Shown here one piece after another: positions 37,336 to 51,308 of a stretch of 64,000 nt of DNA. Below the pieces are notes generated by a model. It was not told the origin of the DNA, searched no databases, and saw only the letters and a program-made list of their open reading frames with translations. Source of the DNA: Pseudomonas sp. R84. Its GTDB lineage: Bacteria; Pseudomonadota; Gammaproteobacteria; Pseudomonadales; Pseudomonadaceae. Position 1 is the stretch's first letter; each line of letters starts with the position of its first letter. The stretch is taken from NCBI RefSeq assembly GCF_009834515.1, contig NZ_CP019426.1, positions 4,081,501-4,145,500 on the forward strand. The letters run 5' to 3'. The position numbers and the translations under genes are program-made.

Positions 37336-38016
37336 ATGCTGACTTGGTTACAACGTAATTCCCTGACTTTTCCGCCCCTGGAAAAGGCCATGCGCGACCC
37401 TAACGGATTACTCGCCGCCGGTGGCGACCTGTCGGCTGATCGTTTGATCCAGGCTTACCGCCATGGCTGCTTTCCGTGGTTTTCCGAGGGCCAACCGATT
37501 CTCTGGTGGTCTCCGGATCCGCGCACTGTGTTGTTTCCCGACGAACTGCATGTCTCGCGCAGCCTCGGCAAATTGCTGCGCCAGGAACGCTATCAAGTGA
37601 CCTTCGATCAGGACTTCGACGCCGTGATCCGCGCCTGCGCCGCGCCCAGGGATTACGCCGACGGCACCTGGATCACCGAAGCCATGCAGGACGCCTACAT
37701 TGAACTGCATCGTCGCGGCTTCGCCCATTCCGTGGAAGTCTGGGATCAGGGCGAACTGGTCGGCGGCCTGTACGGCCTGGCGATGGGCCAACTGTTTTTC
37801 GGCGAATCGATGTTCAGCCGCGCCGACAACGCCTCCAAATTCGGCTTTGCCACCCTGGTGCGCCATCTGCAAGACTCGGGATTCGTGCTGATCGATTGCC
37901 AGATGCCGACCGATCATCTGCACAGCCTTGGCGCGCGGGCGATTCCTCGCCAGCAATTCGCCGACTATCTGGCAAATCACCTGGATCAACCCAATCGTGC
38001 CACCTGGGTTTGCTGA
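37336..38016 (+). CDS. aat: Leucyl/phenylalanyl-tRNA-protein transferase
   Basis: A 226-residue enzyme that adds Leu or Phe to proteins with N-terminal Lys or Arg and so marks them for ClpS-ClpAP. The family pattern [38 protein letters not shown] and [15 protein letters not shown] at the start is clear, as is [23 protein letters not shown]. ClpS and ClpA are encoded 4 kb downstream. It is followed by bpt and infA on the same strand. Confidence 0.95.
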   Translation: MLTWLQRNSLTFPPLEKAMRDPNGLLAAGGDLSADRLIQAYRHGCFPWFSEGQPILWWSPDPRTVLFPDELHVSRSLGKLLRQERYQVTFDQDFDAVIRACAAPRDYADGTWITEAMQDAYIELHRRGFAHSVEVWDQGELVGGLYGLAMGQLFFGESMFSRADNASKFGFATLVRHLQDSGFVLIDCQMPTDHLHSLGARAIPRQQFADYLANHLDQPNRATWVC

Positions 38017-38073
38017 GCGACTTTTGCGCGCGTGGCTTACACTTAATTCACCAGCTTATCCCGAGGGTTGATC

Positions 38074-38781
38074 ATGACCGAGTTGGCGCGCTTGAAGTTC
38101 TATGCCACTCAGCCTCACTCTTGCAGTTATCTGCCCGAGGAGCAGGCCACGACCCTGTTTCTCGATCCGAGTCAGCCCATGGATGTGCATGTCTACGCAG
38201 ACCTGTCGGAAATGGGCTTTCGCCGCAGTGGCGATCATCTGTATCGCCCGCATTGCCAGAACTGCAATGCGTGCGTGCCTGCGCGCATTCCGGTGGCGCA
38301 GTTCACACCTAATCGTCAGCAGAAGCGGATTTTCAAGCGCAACGCGGATTTGCAGGTGCGCCCGGCCAAACCGCAGTTCAGCGAAGAATATTTCGATCTG
38401 TACCAGCGCTACATCGAACAACGCCACGCTGACGGCGATATGTACCCGCCGAGTCGTGATCAATTCTCGACTTTTCTGGTACGCGATCTGCCCTTCTCGC
38501 GTTTTTACGAGTTCCGACTCGACGGACGGTTGCTCGCCGTGGCGGTGACCGATTTGCTGCCGAACGGTTTGTCGGCGGTTTACACCTTTTACGAACCCGA
38601 CGAAGAGCGCCGCAGTCTTGGCCGATTTGCCATCCTCTGGCAAATCGCCGAGGCACAGCGTCTCGGGCTTGAGGCGGTGTACCTTGGTTATTGGATCAAG
38701 AACTGCAAAAAGATGAACTACAAGACGCAATATCGGCCCATCGAATTGCTGATTAATCAGCGCTGGGTCATCCTCAACTAA
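38074..38781 (+). CDS. bpt: Aspartate/glutamate leucyl-tRNA transferase (Bpt/Ate family)
   Basis: A 235-residue N-end-rule transferase that adds leucine (or, by older naming, arginine) to proteins with N-terminal Asp or Glu. The cysteine pair [15 protein letters not shown] and the domain ending [24 protein letters not shown] are diagnostic. GAGGG precedes the ATG at 38074; a TTG two codons earlier is less likely. It lies between aat and infA, a conserved gene order. Confidence 0.93.
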   Translation: MTELARLKFYATQPHSCSYLPEEQATTLFLDPSQPMDVHVYADLSEMGFRRSGDHLYRPHCQNCNACVPARIPVAQFTPNRQQKRIFKRNADLQVRPAKPQFSEEYFDLYQRYIEQRHADGDMYPPSRDQFSTFLVRDLPFSRFYEFRLDGRLLAVAVTDLLPNGLSAVYTFYEPDEERRSLGRFAILWQIAEAQRLGLEAVYLGYWIKNCKKMNYKTQYRPIELLINQRWVILN

Positions 38782-38893
38782 ACCCAAGCCGTAAACCCCT
38801 TGGCGTAAACCCCATTTTTCGGGCACAATGCACGCCGCTTTTGCCTGGCGCAGTTGCACCGGGCCATTCATTGGATACCGAGGGCTTTACTGC

Positions 38894-39112
38894 ATGTCGA
38901 AAGAAGACAGCTTCGAAATGGAAGGCACTGTCGTCGACACCCTGCCCAACACCATGTTTCGTGTGGAGTTGGAAAATGGGCACGTCGTAACCGCGCATAT
39001 TTCCGGCAAGATGCGCAAGAACTACATTCGTATTCTTACCGGTGACAAAGTGCGCGTCGAGCTGACGCCCTATGACTTGAGCAAAGGGCGCATTACTTAC
39101 CGCGCTCGTTAA
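38894..39112 (+). CDS. infA: Translation initiation factor IF-1
   Basis: A 72-residue OB-fold protein that binds the ribosomal A site during initiation. The sequence [40 protein letters not shown] and [15 protein letters not shown] matches bacterial IF-1 over its full length. The start at 38894 is set by the family. A terminator follows 16 bases after the stop. Confidence 0.97.
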
Positions 39113-39127
39113 TCAAGTCAATACAGA

Positions 39128-39155
39128 ACGCCCGGTTTATGCCGGGCGTTTTTGT
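39128..39155 (+). terminator. Rho-independent terminator after infA
   Basis: ACGCCCGG and CCGGGCGT pair around TTTATG, followed by TTTTTG. Confidence 0.88.
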
Positions 39156-39189
39156 GTCTGCGCTTTGTTGGTTTTGTGTGTATATCCGT

Positions 39190-39440
39190 TTTTTTGGGTG
39201 CGGCCGCTGGCGGTTTCGCTCTTACAGCGAGTCACCTTTTCCAAACGCCGAAAAGGTAACCCAAAAGGCTTTGCCCCGGCGTACGGCACCTCGCTGAGGC
39301 TCAGTGTTCCCTCGCTACGGTGTCCATCCGGGGGCATCGCCTACGGTTTGCTTCGCTGCACCTCCTCTCGATGTATGCGGCTGCGCCGCACGGCGCTGCG
39401 CGCCTACCCCCGGATGAACACCTACGCTCGGCCTGCCGAT
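39190..39440 (-). other. Dispersed structured element, copy B (inverted)
   Basis: Read on the minus strand this matches copies A and C, with many substitutions. The stems are kept: GGTGTTCATCCGGGGG (minus strand, 39422-39407) with CCCCCGGATGGACACC (39334-39319), hairpin GTGCGGC-GCA-GCCGCAT (39391-39375), hairpin at 39230-39261 (ACCTTTT/AAAAGGT) and TCGCT-GTAAG-AGCGA (39230-39216). It is the most divergent copy and lacks the left ~70 bp of the others. It faces copy C head to head. Confidence 0.7.
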
Positions 39441-39494
39441 GGGGCAAAAGATCAAGAGCCAAAGCCACATCAAAAGCCAAAGCCAGATCAAGAG

Positions 39495-39644
39495 CCCCTC
39501 ACCCTAGCCCTCTCCCGGAGGGAGAGGGGACTGATCGCGGTGTTTGGGGGAGGCACGCCGACATGCGATATCGCGTTGAACTCAGATTCTGAAAGGCTCA
39601 CAAATCGGCCCCCTCTCCCTCGGGAGAGGGCTGGGGTGAGGGGA
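39495..39644. repeat. Second inverted-repeat family between copies B and C
   Basis: CCCCTCACCCTAGCCCTCTC and its inverse GAGAGGGCTGGGGTGAGGGG lie about 85 bases apart, each next to a small internal palindrome (CTCTCCCGGAGGGAGAG and CTCTCCCTCGGGAGAG). The sequence is unrelated to the GAGCGAGC-type REPs and looks like a different REPIN family. Confidence 0.75.
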
Positions 39645-39693
39645 AAATCCACCACAAATCCAAAGCCGACCACACAGCGCCCTTCACCACTCA

Positions 39694-40007
39694 CAGGATG
39701 AGCGTTAGCTCGGCTGCAGCTTTTGATCTGTAAGGCGACGTCGGAAGGCTGAGTGGAGGGATTGATCCGGGCGTGGGAGCGCAGCGACCGTTTGGCGCAG
39801 CCAAACACAGCGAGAGGAGGTGCAGCGAAGCAAACCGTAGGCGCTGCGCCCGGATCAATCCCGCAGTGAAGGAACCCCGAGCCCCAGCGAGCGGGCCGCA
39901 CGTAGGAGCAAGCGTTTTTTGCTTACTTTTTTTGGCGTTTGAAAAAAAGTGAGTCGCCGTAAGGGCGAAACCGTAATAAGCCATCACCGCAGCAACGGAT
40001 ATTCACC
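39694..40007 (+). other. Dispersed structured element, copy C
   Basis: This copy is about 85-90% like copy A by eye and in the same orientation. Its outer stem is perfect: GGGATTGATCCGGGCG (39758-39773) with CGCCCGGATCAATCCC (39847-39862). The inner hairpin is GTTTGGC-GCA-GCCAAAC (39790-39806), the A/T hairpin is 39922-39953, and TCGCC-GTAAG-GGCGA is at 39954-39968. Frames that cross it differ from those in copy A, so it does not encode a conserved protein. Confidence 0.75.
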
Positions 40008-40023
40008 AAAAAACCCAGACAAC

Positions 40024-40048
40024 AAAAAGGCGCCCGAAGGCGCCTTTC
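40024..40048 (-). terminator. Terminator after clpA
   Basis: AAAGGCGCC and GGCGCCTTT pair around CGAA, 18 bases past the clpA stop on the minus strand; the A-run on the plus side gives a T-run in the clpA transcript. Confidence 0.82.
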
Positions 40049-40065
40049 CAATCTACATCAAGCCA

Positions 40066-42336
40066 TCAGGCCATCTCAGCGGTAGTCTCGAAGTCAAACG
40101 TCAACTCACCATCCTTGATGTCGATGTGCACCACACCGCCATGCTCGGCCAGCTCGCCAAACAGAATCTCCTCCGCCAACGGACGCTTGATCTTGTCCTG
40201 GATCAGACGCGCCATCGGACGTGCGCCCATCGCCGAGTCATAACCACCCGCCGCCAGCCAACTGCGCGCCGCGTCGGTGACCTCAAGCAGCACACGCTTG
40301 TCTTCCAGCTGCGCCTGAAGCTCGGTAAGGAACTTGTCCACCACGCTTTTGATGACCTCATGACTGAGGCGACCAAACTGGATAATGGTGTCCAGACGGT
40401 TGCGGAACTCCGGCGTGAAGCTCTTCTTGATCACTTCCATCGCATCAGACGAGTGGTCCTGATGGGTGAAACCGATCGAAGCACGCGCCGCCGTTTCGGC
40501 ACCAGCGTTGGTGGTCATGATCACAATCACGTTGCGGAAGTCCGCCTTGCGCCCGTTGTTGTCGGTCAGCGTACCGTGGTCCATCACCTGCAGCAGCAGG
40601 TTGAAGACTTCCGGATGCGCCTTCTCGATTTCATCGAGGAGCAATACGCAGTGCGGCTGTTTGGTGATCGCTTCGGTCAACAGACCGCCCTGATCGAAAC
40701 CAACATACCCAGGAGGCGCACCGATCAGACGAGATACGGTGTGACGCTCCATGTACTCGGACATGTCGAAGCGAACCAGTTCGATCCCCAACGCCTTGGC
40801 CAGTTGCCGCGCGGCCTCGGTTTTACCGACACCGGTCGGACCTGCGAACAAGAACGAACCGACTGGTTTGTCAGGCGATTTCAGGCCGGCACGCGATAGT
40901 TTGATCGCAGTCGACAGCGAATCGATCGCCGCGTCCTGACCAAACACCGTCAGTTTCAGGTCACGCTCCAGGTTACGCAGCAGCTCTTTGTCGGAGCTGG
41001 TGACGTGCTTAGGCGGAATCCGCGCGATTTTCGCGACGATGTCTTCGACGTGCGGCACTTCGATACGCTTGGCGCGCTTCTCGACCGGTTGCAGGCGCTG
41101 ATACGCGCCCGCCTCGTCAATAACGTCAATGGCTTTATCCGGCATGTGTCGGTCATTGATATAGCGCGATGCCAGTTCAGCAGCGGCACGCAGCGCTTCG
41201 TCGCTGTATTCGATGTTGTGGTGTTGTTCGAAACGCCCTTTCAGGCCGCGCAGGATACCAATGGTGTCTTCCACCGATGGCTCGACGACATCGACCTTCT
41301 GGAAGCGACGCGCCAAGGCACGATCCTTCTCGAAGATGCCGCGAAACTCCTGGAACGTGGTCGAACCGATGCAACGAATGTCGCCAGACGACAGCAGCGG
41401 CTTAAGCAGATTCGAAGCGTCCATGACCCCGCCCGACGCAGCACCCGCACCAATAATGGTGTGGATCTCGTCGATGAACAGAATGGCTTGCGGACGCTTT
41501 TTCAGTTCATTGAGCAGCGCTTTGAAACGCTTCTCGAAATCACCGCGATACTTGGTACCCGCGAGCAGAGCACCGAGATCAAGCGAATAAACAACACTGC
41601 CGGCCAGCAGATCCGGAACCTGATTGTCGACAATGCGCTTGGCCAGACCTTCGGCAATCGCGGTTTTACCCACGCCTGCTTCACCGACCAGCAGCGGATT
41701 GTTTTTGCGCCGACGCGCGAGAATCTGCGCGACACGCTCGACTTCCGACTCACGGCCGACCAGCGGATCTATTCGACCCTGACGCGCGAGTTCGTTGAGG
41801 TTGCTGGCATAAGCATCCAGAGGATTGCCTGAAGAAGAAGACTCACCGCCCTCGTCGTCCTGCATATCTTGTTCACCTTCAGAGTGATCGCCATGCCCCG
41901 GCACTTTGGAAATGCCGTGAGCGATGTAGTTGACGACATCGATGCGCGCAACGCTCTGCTGTTTCAGCAGGAACACTGCCTGACTCTCTTGCTCACTGAA
42001 GATGGCAACCAGCACGTTGGCGCCGGTTACTTCGCGTTTGCCCGAGCTCTGTACGTGGAAAACAGCACGTTGCAGTACACGCTGGAAGCCCAGTGTTGGC
42101 TGGGTTTCGCGATCTTCGTCATGAACGGGGATCAATGGCGTGGTGGAGTCGATGAACTCCTGCAGGTCATGCTTGAGTTTGTCGAGGTTTGCGCCGCAGG
42201 CACGCAAAACGGTGGCGGCAGCCTCATTGTCCAATAGGGCCAGCAAAAGGTGTTCGACGGTCATGAATTCATGACGTTTCGAACGAGCCTCCTTGAAGGC
42301 TAGATTGAGGGTGACTTCGAGCTCGCGGTTTAACAT
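40066..42336 (-). CDS. clpA: ATP-dependent Clp protease ATP-binding subunit ClpA
   Basis: A 756-residue Hsp100 unfoldase that feeds substrates into ClpP. The N-terminal double Clp domain spans about 1-145, followed by two AAA+ modules with Walker [10 protein letters not shown] and GPTGVGKTE. The lack of a middle coiled coil distinguishes it from ClpB. The C-terminal [14 protein letters not shown] carries an IGL-like loop region in the second module for ClpP contact. It lies 30 bp downstream of clpS, so both come from one transcript. Confidence 0.96.
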   Translation of the reverse strand: MLNRELEVTLNLAFKEARSKRHEFMTVEHLLLALLDNEAAATVLRACGANLDKLKHDLQEFIDSTTPLIPVHDEDRETQPTLGFQRVLQRAVFHVQSSGKREVTGANVLVAIFSEQESQAVFLLKQQSVARIDVVNYIAHGISKVPGHGDHSEGEQDMQDDEGGESSSSGNPLDAYASNLNELARQGRIDPLVGRESEVERVAQILARRRKNNPLLVGEAGVGKTAIAEGLAKRIVDNQVPDLLAGSVVYSLDLGALLAGTKYRGDFEKRFKALLNELKKRPQAILFIDEIHTIIGAGAASGGVMDASNLLKPLLSSGDIRCIGSTTFQEFRGIFEKDRALARRFQKVDVVEPSVEDTIGILRGLKGRFEQHHNIEYSDEALRAAAELASRYINDRHMPDKAIDVIDEAGAYQRLQPVEKRAKRIEVPHVEDIVAKIARIPPKHVTSSDKELLRNLERDLKLTVFGQDAAIDSLSTAIKLSRAGLKSPDKPVGSFLFAGPTGVGKTEAARQLAKALGIELVRFDMSEYMERHTVSRLIGAPPGYVGFDQGGLLTEAITKQPHCVLLLDEIEKAHPEVFNLLLQVMDHGTLTDNNGRKADFRNVIVIMTTNAGAETAARASIGFTHQDHSSDAMEVIKKSFTPEFRNRLDTIIQFGRLSHEVIKSVVDKFLTELQAQLEDKRVLLEVTDAARSWLAAGGYDSAMGARPMARLIQDKIKRPLAEEILFGELAEHGGVVHIDIKDGELTFDFETTAEMA

Positions 42337-42366
42337 AGCTTCACCTCATACCCAAGTGGTCGGCGA

Positions 42367-42750
42367 TTAACCGTCCTTCTCGATTTCACAGAGTAGCGGA
42401 TGCTGGCTTTCCCTGGCGTACTGGTTGACCTGCATGGCCTTTGTCTCGGCGATGTCGCGGGTAAACACTCCACATACTGCCCGTCCTTCTGTGTGAACGG
42501 CCAGCATGACCTTGGTCGCCAGCTCGCGATTCAGGTTAAAAAACACCTCGAGCACTTCGACGACGAAATCCATCGGTGTGTAGTCATCATTAAACAAAAC
42601 CACCTTGTACATCGGCGGCGCCTGTAACGCAGGCTTTGCTTCCTGAACAGCAACGCCTGCCGAATCGTCGTCGTGCTCCTCTGGAAGATCCTTTTGGAGA
42701 AGCGGGCGATCCTGATTGAATGTTAGTCGAATCTGGCTGATTGCATGCAT
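42367..42750 (-). CDS. clpS: ClpA adaptor protein ClpS
   Basis: A 127-residue adaptor that binds N-degron residues and delivers such proteins to ClpAP. The core [21 protein letters not shown] and [28 protein letters not shown] is complete. The flexible N-terminal tail is about 46 residues long. With aat and bpt at 37-39 kb the full N-end-rule set is in this window. It is divergent from cspD, a conserved arrangement. Confidence 0.95.
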   Translation of the reverse strand: MHAISQIRLTFNQDRPLLQKDLPEEHDDDSAGVAVQEAKPALQAPPMYKVVLFNDDYTPMDFVVEVLEVFFNLNRELATKVMLAVHTEGRAVCGVFTRDIAETKAMQVNQYARESQHPLLCEIEKDG

Positions 42751-42974
42751 GGAAAGAAAGGTTCGTCAGTTGTGCAAATACAGTGGTGGGGGCGGTTGTC
42801 CACGTTTTCAACTCCGACTGCCCGGTCACCTTGACTATCGGGAAAACGGTGTTACAACCAATAGAACCCACAGTGGGTAAAAAAGATCCGCGGAGTCAAT
42901 TCTTTTAACGAATAAGATTGCGGATGAATTGGATGATACTCCAGCGATGGAGTCTGTTGCAGAGGGATTTGAGC

Positions 42975-43286
42975 ATGGCTGTCGGCAAGGTGAAATGGTT
43001 CAACAATGCCAAGGGATTCGGCTTTATCAATACCGACGCCCGCGAAGGCCGCGATGAGGATGACAAAGAGATCGATTTCTTTGCTCACTACTCCGCCATT
43101 GAGATGGACGGGTATAAAACCCTCAAGGCTGGACAAATGGTGAGTTTTGAGATTGTTCAAGGCCCCAAGGGGCTGCATGCCCTAAAAATCACAAACGTCA
43201 TCATTGAACCATCCAGCCCCGCTGAGAGTGCTGCTTTTGGCGCTGCCGCTGCCGCTGCCGCTGCCGCCGCAACTGCCAAAGCGTGA
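42975..43286 (+). CDS. cspD: Cold-shock-like protein CspD with alanine-rich tail
   Basis: A 103-residue single-strand nucleic-acid-binding protein. Residues 1-70 form the cold-shock domain with RNP1 KGFGFI and RNP2-like [10 protein letters not shown]. After ITNVIIEP the chain continues in [10 protein letters not shown] followed by ten alanines and TAKA. The alanines are coded by four (GCTGCC) hexamers plus GCC GCA, a simple sequence repeat that can change length in frame. CspD inhibits replication in E. coli stationary phase; whether that holds here is not known. It is divergent from clpS and ends at a terminator. Confidence 0.93.
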   Translation: MAVGKVKWFNNAKGFGFINTDAREGRDEDDKEIDFFAHYSAIEMDGYKTLKAGQMVSFEIVQGPKGLHALKITNVIIEPSSPAESAAFGAAAAAAAAAATAKA

Positions 43287-43319
43287 GCTGACTGATCTTC
43301 ACCTGAATATCCCAAGCAA

Positions 43320-43361
43320 TAAAAAACCGCCTGACTCAATGAAGAATCAGGCGGTTTTTAT
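43320..43361. terminator. Bidirectional terminator between cspD and icd
   Basis: AAAACCGCCTGA and TCAGGCGGTTTT pair around CTCAATGAAGAA, flanked by A and T runs, between convergent gene ends. Confidence 0.9.
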
Positions 43362-43372
43362 GTGCCCGCGTT

Positions 43373-44629
43373 TTACATATGCGAAATCAACGCATCCCCG
43401 AAGCCCGAAGACGAAACCAGCTTGGCCCCGTCCATCAGACGTTCGAAGTCATAGGTCACAGTCTTGGCCGAAATAGCGCCGTTGGTGCCCTTGATGATCA
43501 GATCCGCCGCTTCGGTCCAGCCCATATGGCGGAGCATCATCTCAGCCGAGAGAATCAGCGAACCCGGGTTGACCTGATCCTTGCCGGCGTACTTCGGCGC
43601 CGTACCGTGGGTGGCTTCGAACATCGCCACGGTGTCGGACAGGTTGGCGCCCGGCGCGATACCGATACCGCCCACTTCCGCCGCCAGAGCATCGGAGAGG
43701 TAGTCGCCGTTCAGGTTCAGGGTCGCAATCACATCGTACTCGGCCGGGCGCAACAGGATCTGCTGGAGCATAGCGTCAGCGATAGCGTCCTTGACCACAA
43801 CGTTCTTGCCGGTTTTCGGGTTCTTGAACTGCATCCACGGGCCGCCGTCGAGCAGGGTCGCGCCGAATTCTTCAGCGGCCACTTCGTAGGCCCACTCTTT
43901 GAAGGCACCTTCGGTGAACTTCATGATGTTGCCTTTGTGCACGATGGTCAGCGAATCGCGGTCGTTATCGACCACATATTGCAGAGCCTTGCGTGCCAGA
44001 CGCTTGGTGCCTTCCAGCGAAACCGGCTTGACGCCGATGCCGCAGTTTTCGTCGAAACGGATCTTGGTGACGCCCATTTCTTCTTTAAGGAATTTGATGA
44101 CTTTGGTGGCTTCCGGCGAACCGGCCTTCCACTCGATGCCCGCGTAGATGTCTTCGGAGTTCTCGCGAAAAATGGTCATGTCCACATCGCCAGGCTTTTT
44201 CACCGGGCTCGGCACGCCTTCGAACCAGCGCACCGGGCGCAGGCAGACGTACAGGTCGAGTTGCTGACGCAGGGCCACGTTCAGCGAGCGGATGCCACCA
44301 CCGACCGGGGTGGTCAGCGGGCCTTTGATGGAAACCACGTAATCCTTGACTGCATCGAGGGTTTCCTGAGGCAGCCAGGTGTCCTGATCGTAAACCTGAG
44401 TGGCTTTTTCCCCGGCGTAGACTTCCATCCAGGAAATCTTGCGTTTACCGCCGTATGCCTTTTGAACTGCAGCATCGACAACCTTGATCATCACCGGACT
44501 GATGTCGACACCAATGCCGTCACCTTCGATGAAGGGGATGATCGGGTTATCAGGAACATTGAGAGAATGGTCTGCATTGACGGAGATTTTGTCGCCGACG
44601 GCTGGAACCTGAATCTTCTTGTAACCCAT
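43373..44629 (-). CDS. icd: NADP-dependent isocitrate dehydrogenase (dimeric)
   Basis: A 418-residue TCA-cycle enzyme that converts isocitrate to 2-oxoglutarate. The substrate-binding serine that is phosphorylated by AceK in enteric bacteria is S115 in [13 protein letters not shown]. The isocitrate motif [23 protein letters not shown] and NADP-specificity region near [16 protein letters not shown] are present. GGAG precedes the ATG at 44629. It is divergent from idh, which codes for an unrelated enzyme of the same activity. Confidence 0.96.
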   Translation of the reverse strand: MGYKKIQVPAVGDKISVNADHSLNVPDNPIIPFIEGDGIGVDISPVMIKVVDAAVQKAYGGKRKISWMEVYAGEKATQVYDQDTWLPQETLDAVKDYVVSIKGPLTTPVGGGIRSLNVALRQQLDLYVCLRPVRWFEGVPSPVKKPGDVDMTIFRENSEDIYAGIEWKAGSPEATKVIKFLKEEMGVTKIRFDENCGIGVKPVSLEGTKRLARKALQYVVDNDRDSLTIVHKGNIMKFTEGAFKEWAYEVAAEEFGATLLDGGPWMQFKNPKTGKNVVVKDAIADAMLQQILLRPAEYDVIATLNLNGDYLSDALAAEVGGIGIAPGANLSDTVAMFEATHGTAPKYAGKDQVNPGSLILSAEMMLRHMGWTEAADLIIKGTNGAISAKTVTYDFERLMDGAKLVSSSGFGDALISHM

Positions 44630-47336
<2,707 letters not shown>

Positions 47337-47354
47337 GGTTGTAGCGCTGTAAAC

Positions 47355-47386
47355 GAACCCCGGCCCTGTGCCGGGGTTTGTGTTTC
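47355..47386 (+). terminator. Terminator after idh
   Basis: AACCCCGGC and GCCGGGGTT pair around CCTGT, followed by TGTGTTT. Confidence 0.8.
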
Positions 47387-47402
47387 CAGAGCTCACACAA
47401 TT

Positions 47403-47438
47403 CCCCTGTGGGAGCGAGCCTGCTCGCTCCCACAGGGG
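47403..47438. repeat. Collapsed REP palindrome
   Basis: CCCCTGTGGGAGCGAG and CTCGCTCCCACAGGGG form a perfect 16-bp inverted repeat around CCTG. It is a REPIN whose spacer has been lost. Confidence 0.85.
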
Positions 47439-47473
47439 GGATTGGGTTTCAATTCTATATTTGAGGACATCCT

Positions 47474-47920
47474 ATGGAATGGCTCCCCCACATCACCGTC
47501 GCCACTATCGTCGAGGACAACGGTCGCTTCCTGATGGTCGAGGAACACAAGGCCGGGCGCAATGTGCTCAACCAGCCCGCCGGACATCTCGACCCAGACG
47601 AAACCCTGATCGACGCCGCCGTACGCGAAACCCTCGAAGAAACCGGCTGGGACGTCGAACCCATCGGCGTTATCGGCATTTACCTGTACACCGCGCCGAG
47701 CAACGGCGTGACCTACCAACGCGTGTGTTTCAGCGCCAAAGCCATCAAACATCATCCGGATTACCAGCTCGACGACGGCATCGTCCGCGCCAAGTGGCTG
47801 ACCCGTGACGAATTAATGACTCAGCGCGACAACTGGCGCAGCGAGCTGATCATCCGTTGCATCGACGATTATCTGGCCGGCCATCACTTCAGCCTCGAAC
47901 TGATCCGCCCTTCTCTTTAG
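47474..47920 (+). CDS. nudJ: Nudix hydrolase NudJ (phosphatase NudJ)
   Basis: A 148-residue Nudix enzyme; the E. coli homologue removes phosphate from thiamin and nucleoside diphosphates. The Nudix box spans about residues 37-59 and ends RETLEETGW. The start MEWLPHITVATIVEDNGRFLMVEEH and the tail VRAKWLTRDEL fit NudJ. The position directly before mnmA is also found in E. coli and supports the identity. Confidence 0.88.
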   Translation: MEWLPHITVATIVEDNGRFLMVEEHKAGRNVLNQPAGHLDPDETLIDAAVRETLEETGWDVEPIGVIGIYLYTAPSNGVTYQRVCFSAKAIKHHPDYQLDDGIVRAKWLTRDELMTQRDNWRSELIIRCIDDYLAGHHFSLELIRPSL

Positions 47921-47979
47921 CCTTGAGGCCGCGAGCCTGCTAGAATCGCGTCCTTTTTCAAGACACTCATTGAATCCCT

Positions 47980-49104
47980 ATGCGTGATCCAGCCCCTTCT
48001 GACACATCCAAGAAGCGCGTCATTGTCGGCATGTCCGGCGGCGTGGACTCTTCCGTTTCCGCTCTCCTGCTGATCGAGCAGGGCTTTGAAGTGGAAGGCC
48101 TGTTCATGAAGAACTGGGAAGAAGACGACGGAACGGAATACTGCACCGCCATGGACGACCTGGCGGATGCTCAGGCTGTCTGCGACAAGATCGGCATCAA
48201 GCTGCACACCGCCAACTTCGCCGCCGAGTACTGGGACAACGTGTTCGAGCACTTTTTGGCCGAGTACAAGGCCGGACGTACGCCGAACCCGGACATCCTC
48301 TGCAACCGCGAGATCAAGTTCAAGGCGTTCCTCGACTACGCCATGATGCTCGGCGCCGACCTGATCGCCACCGGCCACTACGTGCGCCGCCGCGACATCG
48401 ATGGCCGCACCGAACTGCTCAAAGGCCTCGATCCGAACAAGGATCAGAGCTACTTCCTGCACGCCGTAGGCGGCGAACAGATCGCCAAGACCCTGTTCCC
48501 GGTCGGTGAACTGGAAAAGCCGGAAGTGCGCGCAATTGCCGAGAAATACGAGCTGGCCACCGCGAAGAAGAAGGATTCCACCGGGATCTGCTTCATCGGC
48601 GAGCGTCGTTTCAGCGATTTCCTCAAGCAATACCTGCCAGCGCAACCGGGCGAAATCAAGACCACCGAAGGCGAGGTCATCGGCCGTCACCACGGTTTGA
48701 TGTATCACACCATCGGTCAGCGCCAGGGCCTCGGCATCGGCGGCTTGAAAGACGCCGGCGACGAGCCGTGGTACGTGCTGCGCAAGGATCTCGACACCAA
48801 CGAGTTGATCGTCGGCCAGGGCAACAACCATCCGTGGCTGTTCTCCGGCGCCCTGCTCGCTTCGGAAATCTATTGGGTCAACCCGATCAACCTGAGCCAG
48901 CCGCTGCACCTGACCGCCAAAGTGCGTTATCGCCAGAGCGATCAGGCCTGCACCCTGGAAAAAACCGCCAACGGTTACCGCGCCGTGTTCGACGAACCGC
49001 AACGCGCGGTGACGCCGGGCCAGTCCGTGGTGTTCTACGACGGTGAAATCTGCCTCGGTGGCGGCGTGATCGAAGTCGCCGAGCCATGGAGCGGCCAGGC
49101 ATGA
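47980..49104 (+). CDS. mnmA: tRNA-specific 2-thiouridylase MnmA
   Basis: A 374-residue enzyme that puts sulfur on U34 of tRNA-Lys, -Glu and -Gln. The ATP-pyrophosphatase loop SGGVDSS is at 19-25. The two catalytic cysteines are C108 (NPDILCNR) and C204 (STGICFIGE). It receives sulfur from TusE, encoded at 25.9 kb with the rest of the relay. It overlaps hflD by four bases (ATGA). Confidence 0.96.
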   Translation: MRDPAPSDTSKKRVIVGMSGGVDSSVSALLLIEQGFEVEGLFMKNWEEDDGTEYCTAMDDLADAQAVCDKIGIKLHTANFAAEYWDNVFEHFLAEYKAGRTPNPDILCNREIKFKAFLDYAMMLGADLIATGHYVRRRDIDGRTELLKGLDPNKDQSYFLHAVGGEQIAKTLFPVGELEKPEVRAIAEKYELATAKKKDSTGICFIGERRFSDFLKQYLPAQPGEIKTTEGEVIGRHHGLMYHTIGQRQGLGIGGLKDAGDEPWYVLRKDLDTNELIVGQGNNHPWLFSGALLASEIYWVNPINLSQPLHLTAKVRYRQSDQACTLEKTANGYRAVFDEPQRAVTPGQSVVFYDGEICLGGGVIEVAEPWSGQA

Positions 49105-49724
49105 GCCCGACTCAGGAGCAACTGACGGCCCTCGGCGGGGTGTTTCTCGCCGCCGTGCTGGTCGACCGGATCGCCAAAACCGGCCAGACCAGCGAGGCCG
49201 GTCTGACCTGCATGCTCGGCAGTCTGCTGGTGCGCGACCCGAAGGACACGCTGGACGTGTACGGCGGCGATGACCTTAATCTGCGCGAGGGCTACCGCGC
49301 ACTGATCGGCGCCCTCGAACGCGACCCGAGCACGTTGCAGCGCGAGCCGTTGCGTTATGCGCTGTCGATGCTGGGTTTGGAGCGTCAACTGGCCAAGCGC
49401 AACGACATGCTCGACACCATCGGCAAGCGCTTGCCGCAGATTCAGTCGCAAGTCGAGCATTTCGGCCCGGCCCACGAAAACGTGGTCGCGGCTTGCGGCG
49501 CCCTGTATCAGGACACCCTGAGCACCCTGCGCCAGCGCATTCAGGTGCATGGCGACATGCGCAATCTGCAACAGCCGAGCAATGCCTCGAAGATCCGCGC
49601 CCTGCTGCTTGCCGGCATTCGTTCAGCGCGTCTATGGCGGCAGCTCGGCGGCCATCGCTGGCAGTTGGTGATCAGCCGGCGCAAGCTGCTCAAAGAGCTG
49701 TATCCGTTGATGCGCAGCGAGTAA
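49101..49724 (+). CDS. hflD: HflD-family protein (high-frequency lysogenisation regulator homologue)
   Basis: A 207-residue helical protein, peripheral to the membrane in E. coli, where it binds the phage lambda CII protein. The start [28 protein letters not shown] and the end [33 protein letters not shown] are the family pattern. The cellular role outside lambda infection is unknown. The conserved mnmA-hflD-purB order is kept, and translation is coupled to mnmA. Confidence 0.92.
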   Translation: MSPTQEQLTALGGVFLAAVLVDRIAKTGQTSEAGLTCMLGSLLVRDPKDTLDVYGGDDLNLREGYRALIGALERDPSTLQREPLRYALSMLGLERQLAKRNDMLDTIGKRLPQIQSQVEHFGPAHENVVAACGALYQDTLSTLRQRIQVHGDMRNLQQPSNASKIRALLLAGIRSARLWRQLGGHRWQLVISRRKLLKELYPLMRSE

Positions 49725-49764
49725 TTCGCCCTGCAATAAAAGTTTTGTAGTCTGTAACGCGTAA

Positions 49765-51222
<1,458 letters not shown>

Positions 51223-51243
51223 TCGACCGCTTGATCCGTTTGA

Positions 51244-51269
51244 GACGCCCGGCCGCGCCGGGCGTTTTT
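51244..51269 (+). terminator. Terminator after purB
   Basis: ACGCCCGGC and GCCGGGCGT pair around CGC, followed by TTTTTATT. Confidence 0.88.
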
Positions 51270-51308
51270 ATTCCCGTATGAAAAGTGCTTTTTTTCAATA
51301 GGTTACAT

